Assembly (NCBI GenBank): GCA_905234855.1 | Contig: CAJOIU010000004.1 | Coordinates: forward strand, 1 to 64,000 | Origin: an uncultured Oscillospiraceae bacterium | Lineage (GTDB): Bacteria > Bacillota > Clostridia > Oscillospirales > Oscillospiraceae | Length of the DNA stretch: 64,000 nucleotides | Direction: 5' to 3' | Shown: positions 1-7,857 of the stretch, piece after piece | How positions within the stretch are numbered: position 1 is the first letter of the stretch | How the letters are laid out: the number at the start of each line of letters is the position of its first letter | Program-made: the position numbers and the translations under genes | Notes under the pieces: generated by a model | Told to the model about the DNA's origin: nothing | The model's database searches: none | The model's input: only the letters and a program-made list of their open reading frames with translations

Positions 1-21
1 GGTGGTTATCAAGGTGGACAT
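1..21 (-). CDS. Possible 5' end of the next gene (partial)
   Basis: An ATG lies on the minus strand at 21-19, followed by six open codons (MSTLITT) to the window edge. A GGAGG lies 11 nt upstream of it, and it is 45 bp downstream of the lipoprotein stop, so it would be the next gene in that operon. In dlt-like loci a membrane-bound O-acyltransferase often sits beside the SGNH protein, but seven residues cannot show this. The spacing of the Shine-Dalgarno sequence is long, so the start itself is uncertain. Confidence 0.3.
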
Positions 22-66
22 GGTGGATGGTACCTCCGGGGTGCGGTGAGTTGGGCGGGGCGTCCG

Positions 67-1971
67 TCAATCGGCGGCGCTGTCCTCGGCAAAGCCCTCG
101 TAGGGCAGCTCGATCTCGCCCGCGTCTGTCGCGGCGAAATAGGCGTTCAGATCGGACGCGAGCTTCGAAGTGTAAAGCGTGCGCGTGGGCGCGGCCAGAT
201 GATAGTCGTCGTCGAAGAACACGGCGGGCTCATAGATGGCGTCCTTGATGTCGCCGAGGATGTTGATGTTGTAGTTTTCGTCGAGATAGGACTGGAAGGC
301 GTCCATGGCCTCGTCGGTCTGATAGTCATAGAGGGAGTTGCGGTTGAGCGGCGTGAACGCCATGGCGTAGTCGATGCCGTTTTGCTGCAGCTTCCAGTAT
401 TGGACGTTGCTGTAGTAGATCATGAAGTCGTATTCCGGCCAGCCGTCGCCGAGATAGATCTTGCGGCCGTTCGTAAAGCTGTCGGAGCCGTTGGCGCGGG
501 TAACGACGTTCAGCGTGCCCTGAATGTCGTAATAGCCGTTCGGCGCGAGGGAGCTGACGTAGTCCTCATAGGTCATGGGGCTCATATCCCGCCGCGCGTC
601 GAGGTAGGAGTTGAAGGAGTCGTAGAGCATGTTGTACTTTGCGGCGTTCACCCAGCTGAAGATGTTGTAGCAGCTTTCAAAGGAGCGGAAGGTCTCCCAG
701 CGACACTGCACGCCGCCGAGCTGCCAGTAGCTGTATTCGATGATCTGCAGCAGGAAGTCGCCCTCCTTCATGAAGCGCATCGCCCAGTCGCTCGTCATAT
801 TGAAAAGGTTCGCGCCGTTGGAGCCGCAGTTCAGCACGAGATAGTCCCGGTTGAGCTCGGATTCGAGCTGCTCCGCGTCTACGGCATAGGTGGTGGAGGA
901 GCCGCCGAGGACGATCATCTTCGGCCGGTCGGAGTCCTTCCAGTAGTTCATGATCTCGATCTTCTTCGTGTGGTTGTTGAACCAGTTCGAATACCGCGGC
1001 ATGGTGGCGGCGCTGAAATAGACGGAATAGAGCCACCAGTCCTCATTGAAGGAGGCGTCGGAGAGGTAATCGAGGGAATCAAAAAGCACGAGGCTGTGAA
1101 GGTTCTCGCAGTTGTTGCAGGAATAGTCCTCGATCACGCGGATGGAGGAGGGGAAGACAATGCTCGTAATGGTGTCGTTTTCGGAAAACGCGCCCGCGGC
1201 CACGCCGACGACGGGTTCGTTGTTATAGGTGGAAGGGATGCTGACGGATTCACCGCCGGTATAGCCGGTGATGAACCAGCCGCCCCGGGAGTTGTCGTAT
1301 TCGAAGGTAAAATCGCTGGCCGGATTCTGCTCGCTCCAGATGCAGTAGAGCTCGATGACCTCGTCGGTGTCCTCGAAGGCCTTGCCGCCGATGTTATAGA
1401 ACTCGCCGGAATTGTCCGCCTCGGTGTTGTAGCCGATGAGGGTATAGCCCTCGCGCTCGAAGTAGCCCATCTCCGGCAGGGTGTTGGGATAGAGGTAATA
1501 GGCGAGGGAGAAATCGTCCCAGAGGGTATCCGTGGTGGAGACGAGGTTTTCCTCGGCGCAGTCGGTGGCGCCGATCACGGTGCCGCCGTTCGTGTGGTAG
1601 CGGACGAGGGCGGTGTCATGATCGCGGAAATTGGCAAAAAGCCATGTATCGCCCGTGATGGGGAAGGTATAGTCCTTATCATAGCTCACGATAACGCCGC
1701 CGTCGGAGAGATAGCCGCCGGAGGTCCAGCAGAAAAATGCGCTGCTGTCGGAGGGAACGGCATGGGCGGTGATCTCCGTTCCGGCGTCATAATAGCCCTG
1801 CACGGTCTCGCTGTAGATGTTGCCCTCCGCGCCGTCGTAGGTCATGCCGAAGGAAAACCGGCCGTCGCCGCCGTCGATGGACACCCCGTCGATGGAGATG
1901 GTCACGTCTGAACAGGCACAGAGCAAAGCGATCATGAGGATCGCGAGGAGAATGGGGATGATTCTTTTCAA
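67..1971 (-). CDS. Lipoprotein with an InlB-like repeat and a C-terminal SGNH-hydrolase-like domain
   Basis: This is a predicted surface lipoprotein of 634 residues. The N-terminus is a hydrophobic signal ending in a lipobox-like LCAC, so Cys20 would be lipidated. Residues about 120-215 resemble InlB B-type repeats (YHTNGGT, EGYTLIGYNTEADNSG). They are followed by a BspA-like leucine-rich stretch (SIPSTYNNEPVVGVAAGAF). From about 350 to the end there is an SGNH-like domain: block I is GGSSTTYAVD and a DDYHL near the C-terminus could supply the Asp-His pair. I chose a TTG start at 1971 because a GGAGG sits 8 nt upstream of it; an earlier in-frame TTG at 1986 overlaps that ribosome binding site. 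The gene is divergent from the adenylation, decarboxylase, acyltransferase and carrier protein operon, which suggests a DltD-like role outside the cell. That role is inference. Confidence 0.75.
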   Translation of the reverse strand: MKRIIPILLAILMIALLCACSDVTISIDGVSIDGGDGRFSFGMTYDGAEGNIYSETVQGYYDAGTEITAHAVPSDSSAFFCWTSGGYLSDGGVIVSYDKDYTFPITGDTWLFANFRDHDTALVRYHTNGGTVIGATDCAEENLVSTTDTLWDDFSLAYYLYPNTLPEMGYFEREGYTLIGYNTEADNSGEFYNIGGKAFEDTDEVIELYCIWSEQNPASDFTFEYDNSRGGWFITGYTGGESVSIPSTYNNEPVVGVAAGAFSENDTITSIVFPSSIRVIEDYSCNNCENLHSLVLFDSLDYLSDASFNEDWWLYSVYFSAATMPRYSNWFNNHTKKIEIMNYWKDSDRPKMIVLGGSSTTYAVDAEQLESELNRDYLVLNCGSNGANLFNMTSDWAMRFMKEGDFLLQIIEYSYWQLGGVQCRWETFRSFESCYNIFSWVNAAKYNMLYDSFNSYLDARRDMSPMTYEDYVSSLAPNGYYDIQGTLNVVTRANGSDSFTNGRKIYLGDGWPEYDFMIYYSNVQYWKLQQNGIDYAMAFTPLNRNSLYDYQTDEAMDAFQSYLDENYNINILGDIKDAIYEPAVFFDDDYHLAAPTRTLYTSKLASDLNAYFAATDAGEIELPYEGFAEDSAAD

Positions 1972-2027
1972 GGCTTTTCCCTCCAAACCGGGCAGGCGCC
2001 GGCGTCAAATATCACAGAATATGAGCT

Positions 2028-2055
2028 ATTGTACCGAAATCATATAATACGTCAA
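2028..2055 (-). promoter_or_regulatory. Promoter of the SGNH lipoprotein
   Basis: On the minus strand there is a TTGACG (2055-2050), a 16-bp spacer and a TACAAT (2033-2028), about 60 bp upstream of the chosen TTG start. Confidence 0.6.
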
Positions 2056-2140
2056 AATAAGGAGAAATTCAACTCCAAATTCCCCCTTGCCGCCAGTATG
2101 AAAAATCTTTAATATAGGAACGCGCCGAAGCGCCGCGGGC

Positions 2141-2170
2141 TTGACAGGATCGAAGGCGAAGGGTTACAAT
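2141..2170 (+). promoter_or_regulatory. Promoter of the adenylation/carrier-protein operon
   Basis: A perfect TTGACA (2141-2146), an 18-bp spacer and a TACAAT (2165-2170) precede the ATG at 2221. The leader would be about 45 nt. Confidence 0.75.
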
Positions 2171-2220
2171 CAGCGGTGGCGGATGACCAGTATACGTTGC
2201 ATGGAAGAGAGAAACCGGCT

Positions 2221-3699
2221 ATGAGCAGCATCATCGAGTATCTTGACGCCTCCTGTGAGGCGTATCCGAAGGCCGTGGCCGTAGCCGACGGCGCCCGCGG
2301 GCTCACCTTTGAGGCGCTGCGCCGGATGGCGTGGGGGCTCGGCGGCTTTTTGCTGGAAAAGGGCGTTTGCGGACAGGCCGTGGGCGTCTATGCCCAGCGG
2401 AAGGCGGAGGTCATCGCTGCGATGCTCGGCTGCGCCGTTTCTGGGAACTCTTATGTCCCCCTCAATCCCGATGCCCCGGCGGAGAAGACGAAAAAGATCC
2501 TCGCCCACGCGGGCGTGCAAGTGATCCTCGGCTTTGCCGACGGCGAATACGACGGCGCGGATGCGGGCTGCGAGTATATCCGCATGGACGGAGAGTGTTT
2601 TCCTGTATCCGACACCCGGCCGGATGTGACCGTCCGCGGGGAGGACACGCTCTATATCATCTATACCTCCGGCTCCACCGGCGAGCCGAAGGGCATTCGC
2701 AAGAGCCATGGCTCCGTGGTGGATTTCATCGAGGCCTATGTTCGGGAGCTGGGCTTTACCCATGAAGAGATCCTCGGCAACCAGACGCCGTTCTGCTTCG
2801 ATGCCTCGGCCAAGGATATCTATCTCATGCTTAAGACCGGCGCGCGGATGGAGATCATCCCCTCGGAGAAATTTATCTTCCCCGTGCAGCTCATCGAGTA
2901 TCTGAACGAGAAGAAGATCACCTTTATCTCTTGGGTGCCTTCGGCGCTGGCCATTGTGGCGCGGCTGCGCACCTTCCGGGATATCCTGCCGACGACGGTG
3001 CGGCGCGTAGCCTTCGTGGGGGAGGTGTTCCCCGTCAAAGACCTCGAGGCGTGGCGCACGGCTCTGCCGGAGCTCGAATATATCAATCTATACGGCTCCT
3101 CGGAGCTGGCGGGCGTTTGCGCTCTCTACCGCATCCCCAAGCACATTCCCTGCCCGCCCGCGCTGCCCATTGGCAAGCCGCTGGGAAATTCGAAAATCTA
3201 TCTTTGGGAGGATGGGAAGCTTGTCCCGGATCGGGGGGAGATGCTCGTGGCCAGCGCCGCGCTGGCGGACGAGTATATCCACGACCCGGAAAAGACCGCC
3301 GTCACCTTTACGGAGATCGAGATCGACGGGAAACCCACCCGGGTGTTGCATACCGGCGACTGGGCAAGATATGACGAAAACGGCGACCTCGTGTTCATTT
3401 CCCGGGGCGACGGGCAGATCAAATATAAGGGCTACCGCATCGAGCTCGGCGAGATCGAGGCGGCGGTGAATGCGCTCGATTTCATCGGCCGCGCCTGCTG
3501 CCTGTATAACGCCGAGAAGGAGCGGATCACCGTTTTCTGCACCACCGATCGCGATGGGCTGAGGCTGCGCGACCTGAACGCCGCCCTTGAGGGACGGCTC
3601 GTGGATTATATGCTGCCCCGCCGTCTTGTCGTGCTGGACGAGATGCCGCTCAACGCCAACGGCAAGATCGACCGGCCGTATCTGAAAACCATGCTGTGA
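2221..3699 (+). CDS. Stand-alone amino acid adenylation enzyme (DltA/NRPS A-domain type)
   Basis: This 492-residue enzyme of the ANL superfamily is expected to activate an amino acid as its adenylate and load it onto the carrier protein encoded at 5530. Visible core motifs in order are A3 YTSGSTGEPKG, a substrate-pocket segment FCFDAS with the Asp typical of amino acid binding, A5 NLYGSSELAG, A7 TGD, A8 QIKYKGYRIELGEIE and A10 NANGKIDRP with the catalytic Lys. There are no condensation, thiolation or thioesterase domains. The start at 2221 (MSSIIEYLDAS) matches the family better than an in-frame codon at 2176; the ribosome binding site is a weak GGAAGAG. It is first in a tight four-gene operon. 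D-alanine is the DltA substrate, but the co-encoded decarboxylase suggests another amino acid or an amine product here. Confidence 0.85.
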   Translation: MSSIIEYLDASCEAYPKAVAVADGARGLTFEALRRMAWGLGGFLLEKGVCGQAVGVYAQRKAEVIAAMLGCAVSGNSYVPLNPDAPAEKTKKILAHAGVQVILGFADGEYDGADAGCEYIRMDGECFPVSDTRPDVTVRGEDTLYIIYTSGSTGEPKGIRKSHGSVVDFIEAYVRELGFTHEEILGNQTPFCFDASAKDIYLMLKTGARMEIIPSEKFIFPVQLIEYLNEKKITFISWVPSALAIVARLRTFRDILPTTVRRVAFVGEVFPVKDLEAWRTALPELEYINLYGSSELAGVCALYRIPKHIPCPPALPIGKPLGNSKIYLWEDGKLVPDRGEMLVASAALADEYIHDPEKTAVTFTEIEIDGKPTRVLHTGDWARYDENGDLVFISRGDGQIKYKGYRIELGEIEAAVNALDFIGRACCLYNAEKERITVFCTTDRDGLRLRDLNAALEGRLVDYMLPRRLVVLDEMPLNANGKIDRPYLKTML

Positions 3700-3708
3700 G
3701 GAAAGCTT

Positions 3709-4881
3709 ATGACGAATGAAACGCTGCTGGCGCTGGCCAAGGAATACGGAACGCCCCTGTATGTCTTCGACGCGGACGCCTTCCAAAAGCGGGCTGCGCT
3801 CGTAAAAAATGCAATGGGGGAGGGGATCGCCCTCTGCTATTCCATGAAGGCCAACCCCTTTTTGCTGCGCTGTCTGCCCGAAGAGATTTCCATGCTGGAG
3901 GTGTGCAGTCCCGGCGAGCTGACCGTGTGCGAGAACGCGGGCGCCGATCTGACGCGCATCGTTTTTTCCGGCGTGAACAAGACCCGGGAATGCGTTGAGC
4001 GGGCGATGGACGACCGTGTGAACGTGTTCACCGCGGAAAGCCCGCTGCACTGCGAACATATCGAGGCGGCCGCCGCTGCCCGGGGGATCACCGTGCCGGT
4101 GCTTATGCGCCTGACCTCCGATAACCAGTTCGGCATGGACGAGGACGTGATCGTGTCGCTCGCTGCGGCGCGGGATCAGGCGTATCCCCATATCGACTTC
4201 GTCGGCCTGCATTATTTTTCCGGCACGCTCAAAAAACGCCCCACCCTCATCGGCCGTGAGCTGGATAAGATGGACGTGCTGGCGCGTCGTGTGAAGGAAG
4301 AGGCGGGTATCACGCTTACCCGCATGGAATACGGCCCCGGCCTCTGGATCGACTATTTCGGCGACGACCCGGACGGCGCGGAGGAGGCTCTGCTCGCGGA
4401 GGCGGCGGAGGTCATCCGGCCGATGGGCGAGAAATACGATCTCACCGTGGAGATGGGGCGGTTTTATTCCGCGCCCTGCGGCGCGTATCTCACGACCGTT
4501 ATGGACACGAAAACGAACTGCGGCTACAACTACGCTATCGTGGACGGCGGCCTGCATCAGATGAACTACGACGGACAGATGAAGGGAACGCAGGTGCCCG
4601 ATATCCGCTGCTTGACAGGCGCCGCGGGCGAGGAGAGCGACTGGTGCATCTGCGGCAGCCTCTGCACGCCGAACGATGTTTTGGTACGCCGGGTTTCGAT
4701 GCATGCCCCGATGCGGGGCGATATTCTGGCCTTCTGCCGGACAGGCGCCTATTCCATCAACGAGGGCTTCGCGTTCCTCCTGAGCCGCGATCTTCCCGCG
4801 GTGGTGATTTATTCGGAGAAAAACGGCGCGCATGTCGCCCGTGAGCATATAAGGCTCGATCCTCTCAATACCCCGAAATAA
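3709..4881 (+). CDS. Fold-III PLP-dependent amino acid decarboxylase (DAP/ornithine decarboxylase family)
   Basis: This 390-residue protein resembles alanine-racemase-fold decarboxylases such as LysA. It has the PLP-binding Lys47 in YSMKANP, a GLHYFSG glycine/His region, a VEMGRFYSAPCGAY block corresponding to the EPGR phosphate-binding motif, the dimer-interface cysteine motif CGSLCTPNDVL, and a C-terminal RTGAYS. It probably decarboxylates a basic or diamino acid. Placed between an adenylation enzyme and a carrier protein it may act on the free amino acid or on the carrier-bound intermediate; related enzymes work with carrier-protein pathways in siderophore and Y4yA-like systems. The substrate cannot be read from the sequence. 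The gene starts 9 bp after the preceding stop and its GAGGAAAG ribosome binding site overlaps that stop, so translation is likely coupled. Confidence 0.8.
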   Translation: MTNETLLALAKEYGTPLYVFDADAFQKRAALVKNAMGEGIALCYSMKANPFLLRCLPEEISMLEVCSPGELTVCENAGADLTRIVFSGVNKTRECVERAMDDRVNVFTAESPLHCEHIEAAAAARGITVPVLMRLTSDNQFGMDEDVIVSLAAARDQAYPHIDFVGLHYFSGTLKKRPTLIGRELDKMDVLARRVKEEAGITLTRMEYGPGLWIDYFGDDPDGAEEALLAEAAEVIRPMGEKYDLTVEMGRFYSAPCGAYLTTVMDTKTNCGYNYAIVDGGLHQMNYDGQMKGTQVPDIRCLTGAAGEESDWCICGSLCTPNDVLVRRVSMHAPMRGDILAFCRTGAYSINEGFAFLLSRDLPAVVIYSEKNGAHVAREHIRLDPLNTPK

Positions 4882-4896
4882 AGAAGGAGTCACACC

Positions 4897-5502
4897 ATGG
4901 ATATCGACTATTTTTCCAACAAAGAGCTGCGTGAGATGGGCTTCAAAAAGCTCGGAAAACGCGTGCTGATCTGCCGCACCTGCAAGATCTATCACACCGA
5001 TCAGATCGAGATCGGCGACGATGTGGAGATCGACGATTTCACCATCCTGAACGGCACCATCTCCATCGGCAATCACATCCACATCAGCTCCAACTGCGAG
5101 CTTTACAGCGGCGAGTCCCGCATCGAGATCGCGGACTATGTCGGCATCTCGTCCCATTGCTCGTTCTACGGCATCACAGACGATTATGTAGGGCCGTATA
5201 TGAACAACCCCACCGTGCCGCCCCGCTTCCGCAATCTCACCGAGGAGCCGGTCATCATCGACAAGCATGTTCTGATCGCCACCCACAGCGTCGTGCTGCC
5301 GGGCGTGCATATCGGCGAGGGCTGCTCCTTCGGCGCGCACGCCATGATCTCGAAGTCCACCGAGCCTTGGGGCGTTTATGTCGGCTGTCCCGCTCGGCGC
5401 ATCAAGGAGCGCGACCGGGGCATTCTGGAAAAATGCCGCCAGCTTGAGGAGAGCGAGGCTGCCCGCAAGGAGCGCGCCGCCGCCAGAAAAGCCAAGCTTT
5501 GA
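4897..5502 (+). CDS. Left-handed beta-helix acyltransferase (maltose O-acetyltransferase/LpxA-like fold)
   Basis: This 201-residue protein has hexapeptide-repeat signatures (IEIGDD, VEIDDF, ISIGNH, IHISSN, IEIADY, VGISSH) and the typical C-terminal coil VVLPGVHIGEGCSFGAHAMISKS followed by GVYVGCPARRIKER. Such proteins form trimers that transfer acyl groups from CoA or a carrier protein to hydroxyls or amines. The last about 35 residues are a charged helix rich in Lys, Arg, Glu and Ala. AAGGAG lies 8 nt upstream. It is the third gene of the adenylation operon, so it probably modifies the small molecule handled by this pathway. Donor and acceptor are unknown. Confidence 0.8.
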   Translation: MDIDYFSNKELREMGFKKLGKRVLICRTCKIYHTDQIEIGDDVEIDDFTILNGTISIGNHIHISSNCELYSGESRIEIADYVGISSHCSFYGITDDYVGPYMNNPTVPPRFRNLTEEPVIIDKHVLIATHSVVLPGVHIGEGCSFGAHAMISKSTEPWGVYVGCPARRIKERDRGILEKCRQLEESEAARKERAAARKAKL

Positions 5503-5529
5503 AAAACCAAATTTGGAGGATTATACAAA

Positions 5530-5754
5530 ATGCGCGAACAAGTTTTAGAGATCCTGCTGGATGTCGTCCCCGATGTGGACTTTGAAAATGAGGTCGATCT
5601 CATCGCCGGAAAGATCATCGACTCCTTTGCTGTCGTCGCCATGGTGAACGAGCTGAACGACGAGCTGGATATCGACATTCCCTCCCGCGAGATCCTGCCG
5701 GAAAACTTCTACAGCCTCGATACCATCGTGAAGCTGGTGGAGAAGTATAGCTGA
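5530..5754 (+). CDS. Acyl/peptidyl carrier protein
   Basis: This 74-residue acidic carrier protein has the phosphopantetheine attachment Ser32 in the motif IDSFAVVAMVNEL, where the usual DSL is DSF. Helix II and the acidic faces (NELNDELDIDIP) match the ACP/DltC family. It is the last gene of the operon, with a strong GGAGG ribosome binding site, and is followed by a terminator. It should accept the aminoacyl group from the adenylation enzyme at 2221. The size and the DSF variation fit a dedicated carrier rather than the fatty-acid ACP. Confidence 0.88.
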   Translation: MREQVLEILLDVVPDVDFENEVDLIAGKIIDSFAVVAMVNELNDELDIDIPSREILPENFYSLDTIVKLVEKYS

Positions 5755-5764
5755 TCCGAAGACA

Positions 5765-5808
5765 AAAAAGGGCTGCCGCACCATTTGGTATGCGGCAGTC
5801 CTTTATTA
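5765..5808. terminator. Bidirectional intrinsic terminator
   Basis: An 11-bp stem (GGGCTGCCGCA with TGCGGCAGTCC, 5770-5801) is flanked by an A-run on the left and CTTTATTATTTT on the right. It ends the carrier-protein operon and could also stop the convergent lipoprotein transcript. Confidence 0.8.
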
Positions 5809-5810
5809 TT

Positions 5811-6200
5811 TTACCGGCGGGTATCCGTTTCGTTTCCGATATAACCGTCGCGGTCGGTGACAGTGCCGTCCGCCGCGCTGCCCATGCCGTCAGTCATATC
5901 CTCGACAGCGTTGCCCGCGCCGTTCACGATATCACCGACGGCGTCGCCGGCGCCGCGCACCGCGTCGCCCACTGCGTCGCCCGCGCCCCGGGCGGCGTCG
6001 CCGATGGCGCCTCCGATGCCGGTATCGGTGCCGTTACGATCCGGCGCGGCAGTAGCCGCGGGAGCTGTCGTGGCAGTCGCCGCGGGACTGGGGGTAGTGC
6101 GCGCCTCTTCGCGGCGCATGGTTCTCGTGTTCGTGCCGCAGGCGGTCAGAGCGGAAAGCAGCAGCGCTGCCGCCGCGAAAATGGAAATTATGGATTTCAT
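5811..6200 (-). CDS. Small lipoprotein with Gly/Ala/Asp-rich amphipathic repeats
   Basis: This 129-residue predicted lipoprotein begins MKSIISIFAAAALLLSALTACG, with the lipobox LTAC. The start at 6200 is set by a CGGAGG 7 nt upstream; an in-frame ATG further upstream lacks one. After a Thr/Ala/Pro-rich linker the mature part repeats an 8-11 residue unit around GAGDAVGD (seen as GDAARGAGDAVGDAVRG, GAGDAVGDIVNG and GAGNAVEDM). This could form an amphipathic helix like YtxH or late-embryogenesis-type proteins. No enzyme motif is present and the function is unknown. It is convergent with the carrier-protein operon. Confidence 0.65.
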   Translation of the reverse strand: MKSIISIFAAAALLLSALTACGTNTRTMRREEARTTPSPAATATTAPAATAAPDRNGTDTGIGGAIGDAARGAGDAVGDAVRGAGDAVGDIVNGAGNAVEDMTDGMGSAADGTVTDRDGYIGNETDTRR

Positions 6201-6291
6201 CCTTTTGCCTCCGATTGTTTTGAAAGTTACGGGCATAGTATGACCGAATCGAAGGCTTTTTTTCACGGCGGTGCAATTTGCATGATTTTGT

Positions 6292-6321
6292 AAAAAAACG
6301 GAACCGCCTAAGCGATCCCGT
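6292..6321 (-). terminator. Intrinsic terminator of ribU
   Basis: A 10-bp stem (ACGGGATCGC with GCGGTTCCGT, two G-U pairs, loop CTAA/TTAG) is followed by seven U residues on the minus strand, just after the ribU stop. Confidence 0.8.
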
Positions 6322-6341
6322 TTCGATATTTGATTTGACTG

Positions 6342-7013
6342 TCAGATCACACCCGCGAGGACGAGAGCCAGCAGCACGAAGGTCGCAAGAAGAACGAGAG
6401 TGACGAGGATCACGCCCCATTTGGTGCTGCGCTTTGCGCCGGAGGAGGATTCCTCCACGAGATGCGCCCGGCGCAGGGCGGTGACGATGGGCTTGTAGAG
6501 CAGCATGGTGAGCGTGGCGTTGATGCCGCCCTTGACGAGGTTGAAGGGCAAAAACACCGGGATCAGCATGGCGGCCACGGCGCTGCGGGGATAGCCCATA
6601 TAGATCGGCGTAATGAGGTAGTTCCAAAGGAGCATCAGCGCCGTCATGAGCAGAACGCCGCCCACGAGGCCGAGAATCGCGCCCTTCATGCTGTGATCGC
6701 GCTTATAGATCACCGCGGCGGTGCAGGCGAAGGCACAGCTTGCAAGCACGTTCATCACAAGGCCGATGAAGCCGGTGCTGCTGATGGTGAGCATCTCCAC
6801 GAGGGACACGACGACCGTGATGGCGACCGCTGCGAGGGGTCCCATCATGAAGCCGCCGATGACGATGACAACGTCCTTCAGGTCGAAGGACAAAAAGCCG
6901 GAAACCGTTGGGAATACGTTGGAGATGAGCTTTGCCACGAAGGCGATGGCGCACAGCATGGCGAGGGTGGCGAGGGTTTTGGCGCTGATGTGTTTGGTGC
7001 TTGTGTTTTTCAT
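6342..7013 (-). CDS. ribU: ECF transporter S component, riboflavin-specific
   Basis: This 223-residue integral membrane protein has about six hydrophobic segments and the sequence character of RibU, the substrate-binding subunit of an energy-coupling-factor importer (FLSFDLKDVVIVIGGFMMGP near the N-terminus is typical). It works with shared EcfA/A'/T subunits that are not in this window. The start at 7013 (MKNTSTKH) has a GGAG 7 nt upstream; the longer frame would begin inside the riboswitch. An FMN riboswitch directly upstream supports riboflavin as the ligand. A short Lys/Arg patch follows the penultimate helix and a hydrophobic helix ends the protein. Confidence 0.9.
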   Translation of the reverse strand: MKNTSTKHISAKTLATLAMLCAIAFVAKLISNVFPTVSGFLSFDLKDVVIVIGGFMMGPLAAVAITVVVSLVEMLTISSTGFIGLVMNVLASCAFACTAAVIYKRDHSMKGAILGLVGGVLLMTALMLLWNYLITPIYMGYPRSAVAAMLIPVFLPFNLVKGGINATLTMLLYKPIVTALRRAHLVEESSSGAKRSTKWGVILVTLVLLATFVLLALVLAGVI

Positions 7014-7040
7014 GGTTTTCTCCGCGTCTTGTAAATTAGG

Positions 7041-7073
7041 GCAAAAGAAAAACACCCGGAAAACCTTCCGGGC
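7041..7073 (-). terminator. Riboswitch-controlled intrinsic terminator (expression platform)
   Basis: On the minus strand, CCCGGAA and TTCCGGG form a stem around GGTT and are followed by TGTTTTTCTTTT. It lies between the FMN aptamer and the ribU start. Formation is expected when FMN is bound. Confidence 0.8.
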
Positions 7074-7107
7074 GCGCAAAGAATATGGATGAGGGAACAT
7101 CCTCGAT

Positions 7108-7220
7108 CCGTCCTCTTCCATCCAGACTGTAACTGTCGGCGCCGTGATTTCAACGGCTCAACGCTTTCGCGCTCGCGGGCTGTACCGCCGGTGGGGACTT
7201 TCACCCCGCCCTGAAGACGG
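7108..7220 (-). ncRNA. FMN riboswitch aptamer (RFN element)
   Basis: Read on the minus strand, the region contains the conserved blocks TCTTCAGGGCGGGGTGAAA, GTCCCCACCGGCGGTA, AGCCCGCGAGCG, GCCGACAGTTACAGTCTG and GATGGAAGAGGA in the correct order. The P1 stem is CCGTCTTC with GAAGAGGACGG. It senses FMN and controls ribU through the downstream terminator. Confidence 0.95.
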
Positions 7221-7224
7221 TATT

Positions 7225-7252
7225 ATTATAGCACGGGAATCACAGATTGCAA
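7225..7252 (-). promoter_or_regulatory. Promoter of the FMN riboswitch-ribU transcript
   Basis: On the minus strand there is a TTGCAA (7252-7247), a 16-bp spacer and an extended -10 TGCTATAAT (TATAAT at 7230-7225). It starts transcription right at the aptamer. Confidence 0.75.
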
Positions 7253-7272
7253 TACCCTAACCGAAAAATGTA

Positions 7273-7290
7273 TGGTATAATCAAAGCGCT
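7273..7290 (+). promoter_or_regulatory. Extended -10 promoter predicting a leaderless mRNA
   Basis: TGGTATAAT (TATAAT 7276-7281) ends only 9 nt before ATG 7291. Transcription would begin about 2 nt before the start codon, and no ribosome binding site is visible. A good -35 is not present at 17 bp. Confidence 0.55.
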
Positions 7291-7818
7291 ATGATGAAAC
7301 GTGAGATCACCTGCTGCTTCACGGGGCACCGCACAGCGAAGCTGCCGTGGGGCGAAAATGAGGACGCGCCGGACTGCCGGCGGCTGAAAGCCGCGATCGC
7401 AGATGTGCTGGAGGCGGTGTATACGGCGGGCTATCGCTGCTTCTTCTGCGGCATGGCCGACGGCGCGGATATGTATTTCGGCGAGGCGGTCGCTGCGCTG
7501 CGGGAGGAGCATCCCGATGTGAGGCTGGAGGCGGCGGTCCCCTTTCCCGGGCAGGAGCGGCGGCTTTCCGCGGCGGGACAGGCTCGGTATATCCGCCTCA
7601 AGCAGCGGTGTGATGCGGTTACGGTGATTCGTCCGAAATATACCCGGGGCTGCATGATGGAGCGCAACCGCTATATGGTGGATCGCTCCGCGCTGCTCAT
7701 CGCGGTCTATGACGGACGGCAGGGCGGAACGAAAAGCACGATCCACTATGCTGCGGCGCGGGGACTGGAGATCATCGAGCTGCCCGTGACCGGGCTGCCT
7801 GAGGAGTCGGCGGACTGA
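7291..7818 (+). CDS. SLOG-family protein (DUF1273/YspA-like)
   Basis: This 175-residue single-domain Rossmann-like protein starts with CCFTGHR, the usual N-terminal signature of the DUF1273/SLOG family. It then has a GMADGADMYFGEAV nucleotide-binding loop and a C-terminal YDGRQGGTKSTIHYA glycine-rich segment. SLOG proteins bind nucleotide-derived ligands; the cellular role of this branch is not known. The conserved motif begins at residue 8, which supports the first ATG as the start, although there is no Shine-Dalgarno sequence (see the promoter entry). The gene stands alone between ribU and the ABC importer. Confidence 0.8.
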   Translation: MMKREITCCFTGHRTAKLPWGENEDAPDCRRLKAAIADVLEAVYTAGYRCFFCGMADGADMYFGEAVAALREEHPDVRLEAAVPFPGQERRLSAAGQARYIRLKQRCDAVTVIRPKYTRGCMMERNRYMVDRSALLIAVYDGRQGGTKSTIHYAAARGLEIIELPVTGLPEESAD

Positions 7819-7857
7819 TTTGGCGGTAATTATAAGATTTTTTCCGCAGAATGCTTG

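Noticed and set aside
46-1911. A 621-codon open frame on the plus strand opposite the SGNH lipoprotein
   Set aside because: Antisense to a gene with signal peptide, ribosome binding site and recognisable domains. The translation is Val/Gly/Glu-rich, as expected from a GC-rich shadow frame.
3088-5340. A 750-codon minus-strand frame over the adenylation, decarboxylase and acyltransferase genes
   Set aside because: It spans three real genes and their intergenic gaps, has His/Arg/Val-rich composition and no domain or ribosome binding site.
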